From: Mycobacterium sp. 1554424.7
Lineage (GTDB): Bacteria; Actinomycetota; Actinomycetes; Mycobacteriales; Mycobacteriaceae
Reading direction: 5' to 3'
Length of the DNA stretch: 64,000 nucleotides
Assembly (NCBI RefSeq): GCF_001665295.1
Contig: NZ_LZSE01000125.1
Span: 49,358-113,357, forward strand
The translations under genes were made by a program, and so were the position numbers. The notes under the pieces are model-generated. The model made no database searches, was not told the DNA's origin, and worked only from the letters and a program-made list of their open reading frames with translations. Shown here one piece after another: positions 54,865 to 64,000 of the stretch (position 1 is the first letter of the stretch; every line of letters starts with the position of its first letter).

Positions 54865-55941
54865 GTGAAGGTTCTCGCCGCGATGAGCGGCGGCGTCGAT
54901 TCGTCCGTCGCCGCCGCCCGCATGGTTGACGCCGGGCACGACGTGGTCGGTGTGCACCTGGCGCTGTCATCGGCCCCGGGCACGCTGCGCACCGGCTCGC
55001 GGGGCTGCTGTTCCAAGGAAGACGCCTCGGACGCGCGCCGCGTCGCCGACGTGCTCGGAATCCCTTTCTACGTCTGGGATTTCGCGGAACGATTCAAGGC
55101 GGACGTGATCGACGATTTCGTCGAGTCGTACGAGCGCGGCGAGACCCCGAATCCCTGCGTGCGGTGCAACCAGCGAATCAAGTTCTCGGCGCTGTCGGCG
55201 AAAGCCGTTGCGCTGGGCTTCGACACGGTGGCCACCGGCCACTACGCCCGGCTGTCCGGTGGGCGGCTGCGCCGCGCCGTCGACCGGGACAAGGACCAGT
55301 CCTACGTGCTGGCCGTGCTCACCGCCGAGCAGTTGCGGCACGCGGCATTCCCGATCGGGGACACCCCCAAGCCCGACATCCGGGCCGAGGCGGCCCGCCA
55401 CGGCCTCGCCGTCGCCGACAAGCCGGACAGCCACGACATCTGCTTCATCCCGTCCGGCGACACCCGCGCCTTCCTGGGGGAGCGCATCGGGGTGCGCCGC
55501 GGCACCGTCGTCACCACCGACGGCGCCGTCCTGGCCGCCCACGACGGGGTGCACGGTTTCACCATCGGGCAGCGCAAGGGGCTGGGCATCGCCGGCCCGG
55601 GACCAAGCGGCCGTCCGCGCTACGTAACGTCGATCGACGCCGAGACGGGGACGGTCGAGGTGGGGGAGTCGGCCGACCTCGACGTGCACGGCCTGGTCGG
55701 ACGGTCGCCGATCTTCACCGCCGGAGTTACTCCGGAGGGCCCCATCGAGTGCGCGGTCCAGGTGCGGGCGCACGGCGAGACGGTGGGCGCCGTGGCCGAA
55801 CTGGTTGGCGACGAGCTCGTCGTCCGGCTGCGGGTTCCGCTGCGCGGGGTGGCGCCCGGGCAGACGCTGGTGCTCTACCGCCCGGACCCCGACGGCGACG
55901 AGGTGCTGGGCAGCGCCACCATCGCCGCCACCTCGCGCTGA
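54865..55941 (+). CDS. mnmA: tRNA-specific 2-thiouridylase MnmA
   Basis: 358 residues: PP-loop [15 protein letters not shown], the [10 protein letters not shown] catalytic Cys motif, TGHYARL, and [12 protein letters not shown] with the second catalytic Cys. Makes 2-thiouridine at U34 of tRNA(Lys, Glu, Gln) using sulfur from IscS, encoded just upstream. GTG 54865 follows the iscS stop without gap. Confidence 0.95.
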   Translation: MKVLAAMSGGVDSSVAAARMVDAGHDVVGVHLALSSAPGTLRTGSRGCCSKEDASDARRVADVLGIPFYVWDFAERFKADVIDDFVESYERGETPNPCVRCNQRIKFSALSAKAVALGFDTVATGHYARLSGGRLRRAVDRDKDQSYVLAVLTAEQLRHAAFPIGDTPKPDIRAEAARHGLAVADKPDSHDICFIPSGDTRAFLGERIGVRRGTVVTTDGAVLAAHDGVHGFTIGQRKGLGIAGPGPSGRPRYVTSIDAETGTVEVGESADLDVHGLVGRSPIFTAGVTPEGPIECAVQVRAHGETVGAVAELVGDELVVRLRVPLRGVAPGQTLVLYRPDPDGDEVLGSATIAATSR

Positions 55942-55989
55942 GCGCGCCAAGAATTCATTGAGAATGCGCCAAGGGCGCTGCCCGAATCT

Positions 55990-56008
55990 TTTCCTGACAG
56001 TCAGGAAA
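55990..56008. promoter_or_regulatory. Palindrome over the ribosome site of the small membrane protein
   Basis: Perfect nine-base arms TTTCCTGAC / GTCAGGAAA with one-base spacer. The right arm runs into the AAAGGAG ribosome site of the gene at 56022, so it is either an operator or a translation-blocking hairpin. Confidence 0.55.
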
Positions 56009-56021
56009 GGAGCCAACGGAC

Positions 56022-56306
56022 ATGAGCACCCAGCAAGCCGCGGCGCGCGAGACCGCGTCCGTCCAGACCAACGCCCTCGCCATCGCGGCCTTCGTACTGA
56101 GCCTGATGGGCATGTACGGCAGCCCGCTGCTGAGCACCATCCTTGCCGTCGCCGGGCTGCACCAGATCCGCCAGCGCCAGCAGAACGGATCCGGACTCGC
56201 GATCGCGGCCCTGGCGGTCTCGGCGGCGATGACGGCCCTGCACGTGGCGATGTGGGTCAAGTACGGCCACCCGAACTTCGAGCTCTTCGCGACCGCGCAC
56301 TGGTGA
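56022..56306 (+). CDS. Small DUF4190-like membrane protein
   Basis: 94 residues: TNALAIAAFVLSLMGMYGSPLLSTILAVAGLHQI and LAIAALAVSAAMTALHVAMWVKY give two hydrophobic hairpins with the GLxxI turn of DUF4190. Function unknown. AAAGGAG lies about nine bases before the ATG, inside the palindrome at 55990. Confidence 0.82.
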   Translation: MSTQQAAARETASVQTNALAIAAFVLSLMGMYGSPLLSTILAVAGLHQIRQRQQNGSGLAIAALAVSAAMTALHVAMWVKYGHPNFELFATAHW

Positions 56307-56307
56307 G

Positions 56308-56958
56308 CTAGCCGGGCACGTTGGCGGCGATGTTCGTCATCACGATGTCCGACACCGACTGCGCGAAGCCGCAGAACGTGACTTCCACCATGGCCACCTT
56401 CAGCACCCGGTAGTCGCGCCCGCACCCGCCGGGGCCGAGGTGCAGCGAGGTGGCGTTCGCGGTCCAGTCGCCCACCAACGACTGGCCGGCCGAGCCGCCC
56501 GCGCAGCCACCCACGGCGCCCACCAGCGCGCTGAATGCCCGGCGCGCGGTGTCGACGTCCTGGTAGGCGGCGGCCCCCTCGGAGATCAGGGCCCCGTCGG
56601 GCGGGTCCTGATAGGTGGTCTTATGGAATTCCTCGACGTCGGGGCCAAACGTCGCCGTCTCGGCGTAGAGGAAACGGCATTCCCGCGGCGTCGCATCGGC
56701 GAGCGCGTCGATGTCCACCGGGCGGTTGCCGTCCATCGACGGGATGATCGTGAGGTGCTCACCGGCGCCGGTGATGGCCCGCATCCGTGATTGGTCCAGC
56801 AGGATCGTGTCGACGTTGACGCCCTGAACGCCCTTGGCGGCGGGCCCGAATCCCGGGAGGGCGGTGCCGCCGATCACCCGGGTGCACGCCGCCGTCAGCA
56901 ACACCGCGCCAACCAACAGCAGCGGCTTTGCCCGTGCCCGTCTCGCCCTGCGCCCCAC
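56308..56958 (-). CDS. lpqA: Lipoprotein LpqA with PknH-type sensor domain
   Basis: 216 residues from GTG 56958 (VGRRARRARAKPLLLVGAVLLTAAC). The lipobox is LTAAC. The rest is the extracellular sensor fold of PknH and related lipoproteins, with conserved Cys in TPRECRFLY, GGCAGGSAG, GGCGRDY and TFCGFAQ, probably forming two disulfides. AGAAGG upstream of the start. It probably binds a small ligand at the cell surface; function unproven. Confidence 0.9.
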   Translation of the reverse strand: MGRRARRARAKPLLLVGAVLLTAACTRVIGGTALPGFGPAAKGVQGVNVDTILLDQSRMRAITGAGEHLTIIPSMDGNRPVDIDALADATPRECRFLYAETATFGPDVEEFHKTTYQDPPDGALISEGAAAYQDVDTARRAFSALVGAVGGCAGGSAGQSLVGDWTANATSLHLGPGGCGRDYRVLKVAMVEVTFCGFAQSVSDIVMTNIAANVPG

Positions 56959-57034
56959 CGTTTTGCACCCTTCTCGGCATGAACCTACTCCGCCCCGAAC
57001 ACCCCTGGCGACCGGAGCCGAGAGCGGCGTCGAA

Positions 57035-57040
57035 TACGGT
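57035..57040 (+). promoter_or_regulatory. -10 element of the MetE-like gene
   Basis: TACGGT, six bases before GTG 57047; predicts leaderless transcription. Confidence 0.45.
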
Positions 57041-57046
57041 TGGCCG

Positions 57047-58075
57047 GTGAGTGTTTTCGCGCATCCCTTCGCGACGGCCAGCGGCGTCGGATCGTGGCCC
57101 GGCACCGCGCCGCGCGCGGCCGCCGAGGTGGTGGTCGGCGAGCTGGCGGGCGCGCTGGCCCACCTCGTCGAGCTGCCCGCGCGGGGAGTGGGCGCCGACC
57201 TGTTCGGACGTGCCGGCGCGCTGTTGGTCGACGTGGCCATCGACACGGTGCCGCGCGGCTACCGCATCGCCGCCCGGCCCGGCGCCGTGACGCGCCGCGC
57301 CGTCAGCCTCCTCGACGAGGACATGGACGCGCTGGAGGAGGCCTGGGAGACGGCGGGGCTGCGCGGCGCCGGGCGGGTGGTCAAGGTGCAGGCCCCCGGG
57401 CCGATCACGCTGGCCGCCGGGCTCGAGCTCGCCAACGGCCACCGCGCCATCACCGACCCCGGCGCCGTGCGCGACCTGGCCGCGTCGCTGGCGGAAGGCG
57501 TTGCGGCACACCGCGCTTCGCTCGCACGCCGCCTCGACACGCCGGTGGTGGTGCAGTTCGACGAGCCGTCGCTGCCGGCGGCGCTGGGCGGGCAGCTGAC
57601 CGGGGTGACATCGCTGAGCCCGGTCGCCGCGCTCGACGAGGCGGTCGCCCTGGGGCTGCTCGACACGTGCGCCGCTACCGTCGGCGCCGACGTGCTGGTG
57701 CACAGCTGCGCGTCGGGGTTGCCGTGGGATCTATTGGGGCGCAGCGGGATTGGTGGTGTCTCTGTGGACGCTGGCATGCTACGCGCCGAGGACCTGGACG
57801 GCATCGCGGCCTTCGTCGAATCCGGTCGCACCGTCGCGCTGGGCGTGGTCCCCGCGACGGCGCCGCCCAAGCGGCCGTCCGCCGAAGAGGTGGCCACCGC
57901 CGTCGTCGCGGTGACCGATCGGCTCGGGTTCGGCCGCTCGGCGCTGCGCGATCGCGTCGGCGTGACCCCGGCGTGCGGCCTGGCGGGCGCCACGCCGGCG
58001 TGGGCGCGGACGGCGATCGAGCTCGCCCGCAAGGCGGCCGAGGCGTTCGCCGAGGACCCGGACGCCATTCAATAG
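57047..58075 (+). CDS. MetE-like (cobalamin-independent methionine synthase family) protein
   Basis: 342 residues with the C-terminal barrel fold of MetE: FATASGVGSWPG, VKVQAPGPITLA, VVVQFDEPSLPAAL, and zinc ligands in VLVHSCASG (HxC) and GVTPACGLAG (Cys). It lacks the N-terminal MetE half, so it may use another methyl donor or have another role; M. tuberculosis Rv3015c is the syntenic protein. GTG 57047 is leaderless by its TACGGT box. Confidence 0.88.
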   Translation: MSVFAHPFATASGVGSWPGTAPRAAAEVVVGELAGALAHLVELPARGVGADLFGRAGALLVDVAIDTVPRGYRIAARPGAVTRRAVSLLDEDMDALEEAWETAGLRGAGRVVKVQAPGPITLAAGLELANGHRAITDPGAVRDLAASLAEGVAAHRASLARRLDTPVVVQFDEPSLPAALGGQLTGVTSLSPVAALDEAVALGLLDTCAATVGADVLVHSCASGLPWDLLGRSGIGGVSVDAGMLRAEDLDGIAAFVESGRTVALGVVPATAPPKRPSAEEVATAVVAVTDRLGFGRSALRDRVGVTPACGLAGATPAWARTAIELARKAAEAFAEDPDAIQ

Positions 58076-58137
58076 GCAACCAGCTGGTTGCGTTTTGTCG
58101 GATGATGTGGCAGCCTGAAAGGCAACCAGGAGGTTGC
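58076..58137 (+). promoter_or_regulatory. Twin ArsR operators before the SRPBCC/ArsR operon
   Basis: GCAACCAGCTGGTTGC (58076-58091) is a perfect 16-bp palindrome. GCAACCAGGAGGTTGC (58122-58137) repeats it with two changes, 46 bp later and two bases before the ATG. Its AGGAGG doubles as the ribosome site. Confidence 0.8.
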
Positions 58138-58139
58138 AT

Positions 58140-58625
58140 ATGAGTACTGATCGAATTCAGAAACAAGTCGTGTTGCGCGCGCAGCTGGACCGGGTATGGC
58201 GGGCCATCACCGACGCCGAGCAGTTCGGGCAGTGGTTCGGTGTCCGATTCGATGGGCCGTTCGTCGCAGGACAGCCCGTCGCCGCGACCATCACCCCGAC
58301 CACCGTCGACGAGGAGGTCGCCAAGCGCCAGGAGCCGCATGCCGGCGTGCAGAGCACCTGGCAGATCGTCGCGATCGAGCCCCAGCGGCGATTCGCCTAC
58401 CGATGGCAGCCGTGCGCGGGTGATCCGGATGACGACGATGGGCCGACCACGCTGGTCGAGTTCACGCTCGCCGACACGCCCGAGGGCGTGCTGCTCACCA
58501 TCACCGAGTCCGGTTTCGATGCCATCCCGGCGGCGCGTCGCGCTTCCTCGTTCGAGGCCAACTCCGAGGGCTGGGCAATGCAGACCGACCTGGTGCGCCG
58601 GTATCTGGAGGGCACCCGGGTATGA
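58140..58625 (+). CDS. SRPBCC/AHSA1-type protein
   Basis: 161 residues, helix-grip fold: IQKQVVLRAQLDRVWRAITDAEQFGQWFGVRF at the start, EGVLLTITESGFDAIP, and a final helix WAMQTDLVRRYLE, the Aha1-like subfamily usually paired with ArsR regulators. It may bind a hydrophobic effector. ATG 58140 lies two bases after the second operator. Its TGA overlaps the ArsR ATG. Confidence 0.9.
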   Translation: MSTDRIQKQVVLRAQLDRVWRAITDAEQFGQWFGVRFDGPFVAGQPVAATITPTTVDEEVAKRQEPHAGVQSTWQIVAIEPQRRFAYRWQPCAGDPDDDDGPTTLVEFTLADTPEGVLLTITESGFDAIPAARRASSFEANSEGWAMQTDLVRRYLEGTRV

Positions 58626-58939
58626 GCGCCGTCGGCGCGCCGCTCTTCGACGCGCTGGGGGACGCGAATCGACTGCGCATCATCGTGCGGCTGTGCGACG
58701 TCGGGCCGTGCTCGACATCGCAAGTCACTCAAGCCATTCCGATCACCCGGCAGGCGGCCAGCAAGCACCTGGCGCTGCTGGAATCCGCGGGACTGGTCAG
58801 CAGCGCCCGCCGCGGGCGCGAACGGGTCTGGACGGTGCGGACCGAGCCGCTGGCCCGGGCCAGCGACTACCTCGACCAGCTGTCGCGGCGCTGGGACGCG
58901 GCGGTGGAGCGGTTGCGGGCATTCGTGGAAGAAGAGTGA
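58622..58939 (+). CDS. ArsR-family regulator
   Basis: 105 residues: winged helix LFDALGDANRLRIIVRLCDVGPCSTSQVTQAIPITRQAASKHLALLESAGLVSSARRGRERVWTV. No CxC metal site, so ligand sensing rather than metal sensing is likely. Coupled to the SRPBCC gene by ATGA overlap, and the twin GCAACCAG palindromes upstream are its probable operators. Confidence 0.92.
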   Translation: MSAVGAPLFDALGDANRLRIIVRLCDVGPCSTSQVTQAIPITRQAASKHLALLESAGLVSSARRGRERVWTVRTEPLARASDYLDQLSRRWDAAVERLRAFVEEE

Positions 58940-58976
58940 GTCACTCCGGTCACGGCTCGGAAGGATGTGCCTTACT

Positions 58977-59042
58977 GCCCGCCTCAGAGCGACAACGGAC
59001 TCGGCCGGCGTCGGGCTCGCGAATTGTCGCTCCGAGGCGGGC
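58977..59042. terminator. Long hairpin between arsR and ligA
   Basis: Arms GCCCGCCTCAGAGCGACAA (58977-58995) and TTGTCGCTCCGAGGCGGGC (59024-59042), 19 bases with one mismatch and a 28-base loop. Likely ends the SRPBCC/ArsR transcript; architecture resembles the other long hairpins in the window. Confidence 0.65.
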
Positions 59043-59123
59043 ACACGCGGTGCCGGCTCCGAAAGAGGCAGGTGTGGCAGGTCTGACCGACGCGTCGCAG
59101 TCCAGCCCGTCGGCCCCCTTCGA

Positions 59124-61214
<2,091 letters not shown>

Positions 61215-61221
61215 TGGGCGG

Positions 61222-61896
61222 GTGAGCCCCACCTCCGTTGCCGACGTGCTCGCGCGCATGCGCGCCATCGCGGCACAACTCCCGCCCAGTGACGGTGCCG
61301 AGGTGTTCAACGGCGTCTATCTGCGCGTGACGGAGATGATGGCGGACCGGCTCGCGACGGGCGGCGCGTTTCACGACGATGCATTCGTCATCGACCTCGC
61401 TGTCCGGTTCGCCGGCTACTGGTTCGATGCCTACGACGCCACCGGCGCTAAGCCCAACGCATGGGAGCCGCTGTTTGCCGACCGAAAAAGCCTGCGCGTA
61501 TTGCCGATTCAATTTGCGCTTGCCGGCATGAACGCCCACATCGAGCACGACCTGCCGCTCGCCGTGGTCGCTACGTGTGCCGCACGCCGGTGCACACCGG
61601 ACACCCCGCGCGTTCACGCGGATTACCAGAAAATCAACGAGGTCCTCGCCAGCGTCGAGGCCGAGATCCGGCGGTCCTTCCTCACCGACGTCGAACGGTC
61701 CGTCGACGATCATTTCGAGCGGGTTGCGCACCTGATCACCTCGTGGGACATCGCGAAGGCACGCGATTTCGCATGGCTGACCGCGCAGACGATGTGGGAG
61801 CTGCGACGCGCCAGTGGGTTGTTCGACGCGTATGCCGAGGGGCTGGCACACACGGTCGGGATGGGTTCCCGACTGCTGTTGACCCCACTGACCTGA
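61222..61896 (+). CDS. DUF5995 family protein
   Basis: 224 residues. FALAGMNAHIEHDLPLAVV is the DUF5995 signature; VYLRVTEMMADRLATGGAFHDDAFVIDLAVRFAGYWFDAYDA precedes it. His-rich helices suggest a metal-binding helical protein, but no enzyme activity is known to me. GTG 61222, seven bases after ligA, so probably co-transcribed. Confidence 0.82.
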   Translation: MSPTSVADVLARMRAIAAQLPPSDGAEVFNGVYLRVTEMMADRLATGGAFHDDAFVIDLAVRFAGYWFDAYDATGAKPNAWEPLFADRKSLRVLPIQFALAGMNAHIEHDLPLAVVATCAARRCTPDTPRVHADYQKINEVLASVEAEIRRSFLTDVERSVDDHFERVAHLITSWDIAKARDFAWLTAQTMWELRRASGLFDAYAEGLAHTVGMGSRLLLTPLT

Positions 61897-61901
61897 ACGC
61901 G

Positions 61902-62567
61902 TCAGCGCAGCATCGTCGCCACGATGCCGGCCAGATAGCCGAGCCGCGCGATCTCCGACGGCCGGAATTCCGGGCCCGGACGGCCCAGCACCACCGCCGT
62001 GTGCGGGTCGCCCAGCGGCGCCGCGACCATCGTGGTGTCCATGTCGCGCCACGCCTGCGGCACCCACTCGGCGGTATGGTCCAGCGCGGCCGCGCGCTCG
62101 ATCGGCAGCCACGGGGCGGAATCCGCCTTGGTTTCCGGGCACCCGGGGCTGTCGGCGAGGGGCTCCAGCTCGCCGGCCGAACTGCGCAACACCGTGCACC
62201 AGCTGACGCGAAGCACCTTGGGCGCCTCGTTGACCAGGACCTTCAGCCGCGACGCATCGTCGCCGGCGGCGGCGACGTGGTCGAGCAGCTCCAGCTCGCG
62301 GTGCGCCTCTAGCAGCCCGGTGTGCGGGCGGACGCTGTCCACGCGCACGTTGGGGAGTGACTCCGCGGCGGTGATCAGCCGGTCCGGCATCGCCCCCGGC
62401 GGCAGCTCGATGACCAGGTCGTCGATCGCATAACCCGAGCTGCGCTCCACCACGTCGAGCGACAGGATGTCGGCGCCCGCCGAGCCGAGCGCAACGGCCA
62501 GCGCGCCCAGGCTGCCCGGGCGGTCGGCTAGCTCGATGCGCAACAGATACGACGGCACGGCCAACAC
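61902..62567 (-). CDS. ACT-domain protein (Rv3013-like)
   Basis: 221 residues from GTG 62567 ([20 protein letters not shown]). A single N-terminal ACT domain with the [27 protein letters not shown] pattern is followed by a domain containing RVSWCTVLR and [27 protein letters not shown], conserved in actinobacteria. Probably an amino-acid-sensing regulator; no catalytic motif. Divergent from gatC. Confidence 0.88.
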   Translation of the reverse strand: MLAVPSYLLRIELADRPGSLGALAVALGSAGADILSLDVVERSSGYAIDDLVIELPPGAMPDRLITAAESLPNVRVDSVRPHTGLLEAHRELELLDHVAAAGDDASRLKVLVNEAPKVLRVSWCTVLRSSAGELEPLADSPGCPETKADSAPWLPIERAAALDHTAEWVPQAWRDMDTTMVAAPLGDPHTAVVLGRPGPEFRPSEIARLGYLAGIVATMLR

Positions 62568-62648
62568 TTTTTCACAGCAATGTATCCACGGCATTTCGGC
62601 TGGGCCCGGCTCCCCGTTCCCGCCCCACGCGCCGCATCGCCGCCCTAC

Positions 62649-62654
62649 TAGGCT
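62649..62654 (+). promoter_or_regulatory. -10 element of gatCA
   Basis: TAGGCT, eight bases before GTG 62663; the same promoter word and spacing as for the Rv3034c-like gene (TAGGCTTTCC in both). Confidence 0.5.
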
Positions 62655-62662
62655 TTCCAGTC

Positions 62663-62962
62663 GTGTCCCAGATCTCCCGCGACGACGTGGCGCACCTCGC
62701 CCGTCTGGCCCGGCTGGCGCTGACCGACGCCGAGCTGGACAGCTTCGCCGGCCAACTCGACGCCATCCTCACCCACGTCAGCCAGGTCCAATCGGTCGAC
62801 GTCACCGGCGTCGAAGCCACCGACAACCCCCTCAAGGACGTCAACGTCACCCGCCCGGACGAGACGACGCCGTGCCTGACGCAGGCCGAGGCGCTTGCCG
62901 AGGCGCCCGAGGCCGTCGACGGCCGCTTCGCCGTGCCGCAGATCCTGGGGGACGCCGAGTGA
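62663..62962 (+). CDS. gatC: Asp/Glu-tRNA amidotransferase subunit GatC
   Basis: 99 residues: [36 protein letters not shown] is the complete GatC signature, and the C-terminal LRPDE-like [18 protein letters not shown] follows. Stabilises GatA in the GatCAB complex that converts misacylated Glu-tRNA(Gln) and Asp-tRNA(Asn). Overlaps gatA by four bases (GTGA). Confidence 0.96.
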   Translation: MSQISRDDVAHLARLARLALTDAELDSFAGQLDAILTHVSQVQSVDVTGVEATDNPLKDVNVTRPDETTPCLTQAEALAEAPEAVDGRFAVPQILGDAE

Positions 62963-64000
62963 GCGACATCGTGCGATCCGACGCCGCGACGCTGGCCGCC
63001 CAGATCGCCGCCGGGGAGCTGTCGTCCACGGAGATCACCCGGGCCTGCCTGGACCAGATCGAGGCGACCGACGACCGCTACCACGCGTTTTTGCACGTGG
63101 CGGCCGACGAGGCGCTGGCCGCGGCGGCCGCCGTCGACGAGCAGGTGGCCGCCGGCGAGCCGCTGCCGTCACCGCTGGCCGGGGTTCCGCTCGCGCTCAA
63201 GGACGTGTTCACCACCCTCGACATGCCCACCACCTGCGGCTCCAAGATCCTCGAGGGCTGGCGTTCCCCCTACGACGCGACCGTCACCGCGCGGTTGCGC
63301 GCCGCCGGCATCCCGATCCTGGGCAAGACCAACATGGACGAGTTCGCGATGGGCAGCTCGACGGAGAACTCCGCCTACGGCCCCACCCGCAACCCCTGGG
63401 ACCTCGAGCGGGTGCCCGGCGGGTCCGGCGGCGGCAGCGCGGCCGCGCTGGCCGCGTTCCAGGCGCCGCTGGCCATCGGCTCCGACACCGGCGGATCCAT
63501 CCGCCAGCCGGCCGCGCTGACCGCGACGGTCGGCGTCAAACCGACCTACGGCACTGTGTCCCGCTACGGGCTGATCGCGTGCGCGTCGTCGCTGGACCAG
63601 GGCGGCCCGTGCGCGCGCACCGTGCTGGACACCGCCCTGCTGCACCAGGTGATCGCCGGGCACGACGTCCGCGACTCGACGTCCGTCGACGCCGAGGTGC
63701 CCGACGTCGTCGGCGCCGCCAGGGCCGGCGCGGGTGGCGACCTGCGCGGCGTGCGCGTCGGAGTGGTTTCCCAGCTGCGCGGCGAGGGCTACCAGCCCGG
63801 GGTGCTCGCGTCGTTCGAGGCCGCCGTCGAGCAGCTGACGAAACTCGGCGCGGAGGTCAGCGAGGTCGACTGCCCGCACTTCGACCACGCGCTGGCCGCC
63901 TACTACCTGATCCTGCCGTCCGAGGTGTCCAGCAACCTGGCCCGCTTCGACGCGATGCGCTACGGGCTGCGGGTCGGCGACGACGGCACGCATTCCGCCG
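62959..64000 (+). CDS. gatA: Asp/Glu-tRNA amidotransferase subunit GatA (5' part)
   Basis: About 347 codons; the frame is open at the window end. Amidase-signature enzyme: catalytic Lys in PLALKDVFT, the [13 protein letters not shown] stretch, and Ser-cisSer-Lys partners in [24 protein letters not shown]. Releases ammonia from glutamine for the GatB amidation step. GTG 62959 ([12 protein letters not shown]) overlaps the gatC stop. Confidence 0.97.
   Translation, partial: MSDIVRSDAATLAAQIAAGELSSTEITRACLDQIEATDDRYHAFLHVAADEALAAAAAVDEQVAAGEPLPSPLAGVPLALKDVFTTLDMPTTCGSKILEGWRSPYDATVTARLRAAGIPILGKTNMDEFAMGSSTENSAYGPTRNPWDLERVPGGSGGGSAAALAAFQAPLAIGSDTGGSIRQPAALTATVGVKPTYGTVSRYGLIACASSLDQGGPCARTVLDTALLHQVIAGHDVRDSTSVDAEVPDVVGAARAGAGGDLRGVRVGVVSQLRGEGYQPGVLASFEAAVEQLTKLGAEVSEVDCPHFDHALAAYYLILPSEVSSNLARFDAMRYGLRVGDDGTHSA

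Overview
The window is a contiguous piece of a high-GC actinobacterial chromosome. It is almost certainly from Mycobacterium, most likely a slow grower near the M. avium complex. Gene content and order follow the M. tuberculosis block from cstA/ligB (about Rv3063) down to gatA (about Rv3011c): fadE22, tandem GntR, cyp136, dinB2, nrdHIE/nrdF2, adhC, fecB, ctaD, serB2, echA17, the Rv3038c-Rv3030 block, etfBA, a cysteine desulfurase, mnmA, lpqA, ligA and gatCA. The assignment rests on synteny and remembered family features; no search was run. GTG and TTG starts, 4-base stop/start overlaps and leaderless-looking promoters (TAnnnT 6-8 bases before the start codon) are common, as expected for the genus.

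Region 1 (1-10.3 kb) is lipid catabolism plus signalling. It holds a partial cstA, DNA ligase ligB, an SDR, a double-length acyl-CoA dehydrogenase (fadE22), a divergent DUF35/thiolase-like pair around a strong palindrome, a GntR protein that is two regulators fused in tandem, a MEDS/HATPase sensor, and a free-standing LeuA regulatory-domain protein. The last has its own leader peptide and an attenuator-like leader. Region 2 (10.3-15.8 kb): cyp136 divergent from its TetR, an SDR, Y-family polymerase dinB2, a second TetR and an FMN reductase.

Region 3 (15.8-27.6 kb): class Ib ribonucleotide reductase nrdHIE and, about 7 kb later, nrdF2. Both promoters carry pairs of NrdR-like boxes with identical 32-bp spacing. 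Between them lies a cluster of small redox/lipid genes (BVMO, SDR, SRPBCC protein, phytoene-dehydrogenase-like FAD enzyme), accompanied by four TetR-family regulators; three of the promoters carry clear palindromic operators.

Region 4 (27.6-31.9 kb): a Tat-exported MsrB, small hypotheticals, adhC and fecB, with a 343-bp direct duplication that leaves gene fragments between adhC and fecB. Region 5 (32-43.4 kb): ctaD, serB2, an ABC ATPase, a NUDIX protein, echA17, two methyltransferases (one apparently starting with CTG), exported TB22.2, a PQQ-like lipoprotein, an acetyltransferase and a DUF4333 lipoprotein. Region 6 (43.5-46 kb): tspO, a photolyase with a large internal deletion, a STAS protein and a hypothetical.

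Region 7 (46-49.7 kb) holds the methylglucose lipopolysaccharide genes (glycosyltransferase, GH57 branching enzyme, methyltransferase). Region 8 (49.9-64 kb): etfBA, two acyltransferases, cysteine desulfurase plus mnmA, lpqA, a MetE-like protein, an SRPBCC/ArsR pair with twin operators, ligA, a DUF5995 protein, an ACT protein, gatC and a partial gatA. No tRNA, rRNA, insertion sequence, prophage or CRISPR array was seen. The most unusual items are the attenuator-led LeuA-domain gene, the photolyase deletion derivative, the 343-bp duplication, the recurring long intergenic hairpins, and the AGTACACT element shared by fadE22 and the thiolase/DUF35 pair.
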